From Candidatus Woesearchaeota archaeon (lineage in GTDB: Archaea; Nanobdellota; Nanobdellia; Woesearchaeales; PXDW01), in contig PXDW01000079.1 of NCBI GenBank assembly GCA_003564925.1, positions 1 through 13,731 of the forward strand: a stretch of 13,731 nucleotides of DNA, given 5' to 3'. Both the position numbers and the translations under genes were made by a program. The notes below the pieces were generated by a model that saw nothing but the letters and a program-made list of their open reading frames with translations, ran no database searches and was not told the origin of the DNA. This document shows, piece after piece, positions 12,742 through 13,731 of the stretch (its first letter is position 1; the number at the start of each line of letters is the position of its first letter).

Positions 12742-13731
12742 ATGAAAATAGCTTATCTGGGAACTTACCCGCCAAGGGAATGCGGCATCGCAACCTTTAC
12801 TTATGATTTGGTTTCTTCTATAAACAAAAAATTTAATCCCAGGATAAGGGCTGAGATAATAGCAATGAATGATAATGGAAGCAGCCTTTATAATTATGGA
12901 GAAGAAGTAAGTCACCAGATAAACCAGACAGACATAGAAGATTATATCAATACAGCAAAAAAAATTAATGATGATGATGAGATTTCTGTCGTGAACCTAC
13001 AGCATGAGTTTGGACTTTTCGGCGGAGAGTTTGGAGAATACATAATTCCTTTTTTAGAATCATTGAACAAGCCCGTAGTAGCTACTTTCCACAGCGTTCT
13101 TCCAAATCCGGACAAAAAGCAGAAAAAAGTTGTTAAAGCTATTGCTGACAGGACTGAAGGAATAATAGTTATGGCAGACAGGGCGATTGACATACTTAAC
13201 GAAGAGTACGGCATTGACAAGAAAAAATTGCACAAAGTTCATCATGGTGTTCCTGATATAAAACCATTGACAGAAAAAGAAAAAATGAAAGAAGAGCTTC
13301 GCTTGGGAGGAAAATTCATTCTTACTACATTCGGACTGTTAAGCAAGGGCAAGGGAATTGAATACGCGATAAAAGCCCTTCCCAATATAATTAAAGAGCA
13401 TCCTGAAGTTATTTATTTAGTTATAGGAGAAACGCATCCCCAAGTAAGAAAACATGAGGGAGAAGATTATAGGAATAGTTTATTAGAATTGGTTGAAAAG
13501 CTTGGATTAAAGAAAAACGTAAAATTTTACAATAAATATCTTACAATAGATGAAATAATAAAGTATCTTCAGATTGCTGATATATACATAACCCCATCTC
13601 TTGACCCAAACCAAATTGTCTCTGGAACCCTTGCATATGCATTAAGTTCTGGAACTCCTATAATCGCTACAAAATACGCTCATGCCAAAGAGCTTATAAC
13701 AGAAAACAGGGGAGTTTTAGTTGATTTCAAA
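12742..13731 (+). CDS. GT4-like glycosyltransferase (C-terminus cut by window edge)
   Basis: 330 residues visible, open to the right edge; start ATG at 12742, 7 bases after the GH130 stop, so one transcript. GT-B fold: N-terminal YLGTYPPRECGIATFTYDL (5-23), LQHEFGLFGGEFG (86-98), TFHSVLPNP (115-123), HHGVPD (167-172), then the donor domain with TTFGLLSKGKGIEYAIKALP (195-214) and SGTLAYALSSGTPIIATKYAHAKELI (294-319). The PPRECGIATFT and SGTLAYAL motifs mark a GT4 subfamily that I recall occurring beside or fused to GH130 proteins in bacteria. The classical E-x7-E pair is not kept: the corresponding stretch reads DPNQIVSGTLAYA. Donor is probably a nucleotide-activated sugar such as GDP-mannose, by context only. 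No separate TATA box or Shine-Dalgarno motif is seen. Confidence 0.85.
   Translation, partial: MKIAYLGTYPPRECGIATFTYDLVSSINKKFNPRIRAEIIAMNDNGSSLYNYGEEVSHQINQTDIEDYINTAKKINDDDEISVVNLQHEFGLFGGEFGEYIIPFLESLNKPVVATFHSVLPNPDKKQKKVVKAIADRTEGIIVMADRAIDILNEEYGIDKKKLHKVHHGVPDIKPLTEKEKMKEELRLGGKFILTTFGLLSKGKGIEYAIKALPNIIKEHPEVIYLVIGETHPQVRKHEGEDYRNSLLELVEKLGLKKNVKFYNKYLTIDEIIKYLQIADIYITPSLDPNQIVSGTLAYALSSGTPIIATKYAHAKELITENRGVLVDFK

Noticed and set aside
1..13731. CRISPR array, insertion sequence, integrase or prophage
   Set aside because: No regularly spaced repeats, transposase or integrase motifs, or terminal inverted repeats were found; the only clear repeats are inside coding sequences.

Overview
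The window reads as chromosomal DNA of an AT-rich archaeon, probably a small-genome DPANN-type lineage (Woesearchaeota/Pacearchaeota-like; this placement is inference). The archaeal signs are an archaeal/eukaryotic-type tryptophanyl-tRNA synthetase, the archaeal D-aminoacyl-tRNA deacylase DtdA, a DUF460 RNase H-fold protein, and a very regular promoter layout. In front of almost every gene that begins a transcription unit, an AT-only TATA box is centred about 24-27 bases before the start codon. That puts the transcription start at or next to the ATG, so the mRNAs should be leaderless. No Shine-Dalgarno motif is evident at the operon-internal starts either.

Left part (1-7128), mostly single genes in alternating orientation: a left-truncated trpS (minus); a DUF362 double [4Fe-4S] protein (plus); an unknown 163-residue protein (plus); a standalone DUF460 domain (plus); a 60-residue glycine-rich membrane hairpin (minus); an asparagine-synthetase-like protein whose catalytic N-terminal cysteine is replaced by alanine (minus); two tandem paralogous helical proteins of unknown function (plus), to which the 163-residue protein seems distantly related; a five-helix membrane protein (minus); and two unknown small proteins, one on each strand.

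Right part (7273-13731): dtdA, followed by a carbohydrate island. It holds a GH130 mannoside-phosphorylase-like protein overlapping an (alpha/alpha)6-barrel glycosidase (plus operon). Convergent to these is a PIG-L/LmbE deacetylase overlapping a GT4 glycosyltransferase (minus operon). Divergent from that operon is a second GH130-like protein with altered phosphate-site motifs, followed after 7 bases by another GT4-like glycosyltransferase that runs off the right edge (plus operon).

Taken together, the island pairs sugar-polymer building (two glycosyltransferases), breakdown (two GH130-like proteins and one glycosidase) and amino-sugar deacetylation. A beta-mannoside storage or surface-glycan cycle in an archaeon is the most interesting reading, but substrates cannot be read from sequence alone. 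No CRISPR array, mobile element, rRNA or tRNA gene was recognised. The longest gene-free stretches (about 145-180 bases, at 4467-4644 and 7129-7272) hold promoters and, at 7134-7246, a weak candidate for a short RNA.
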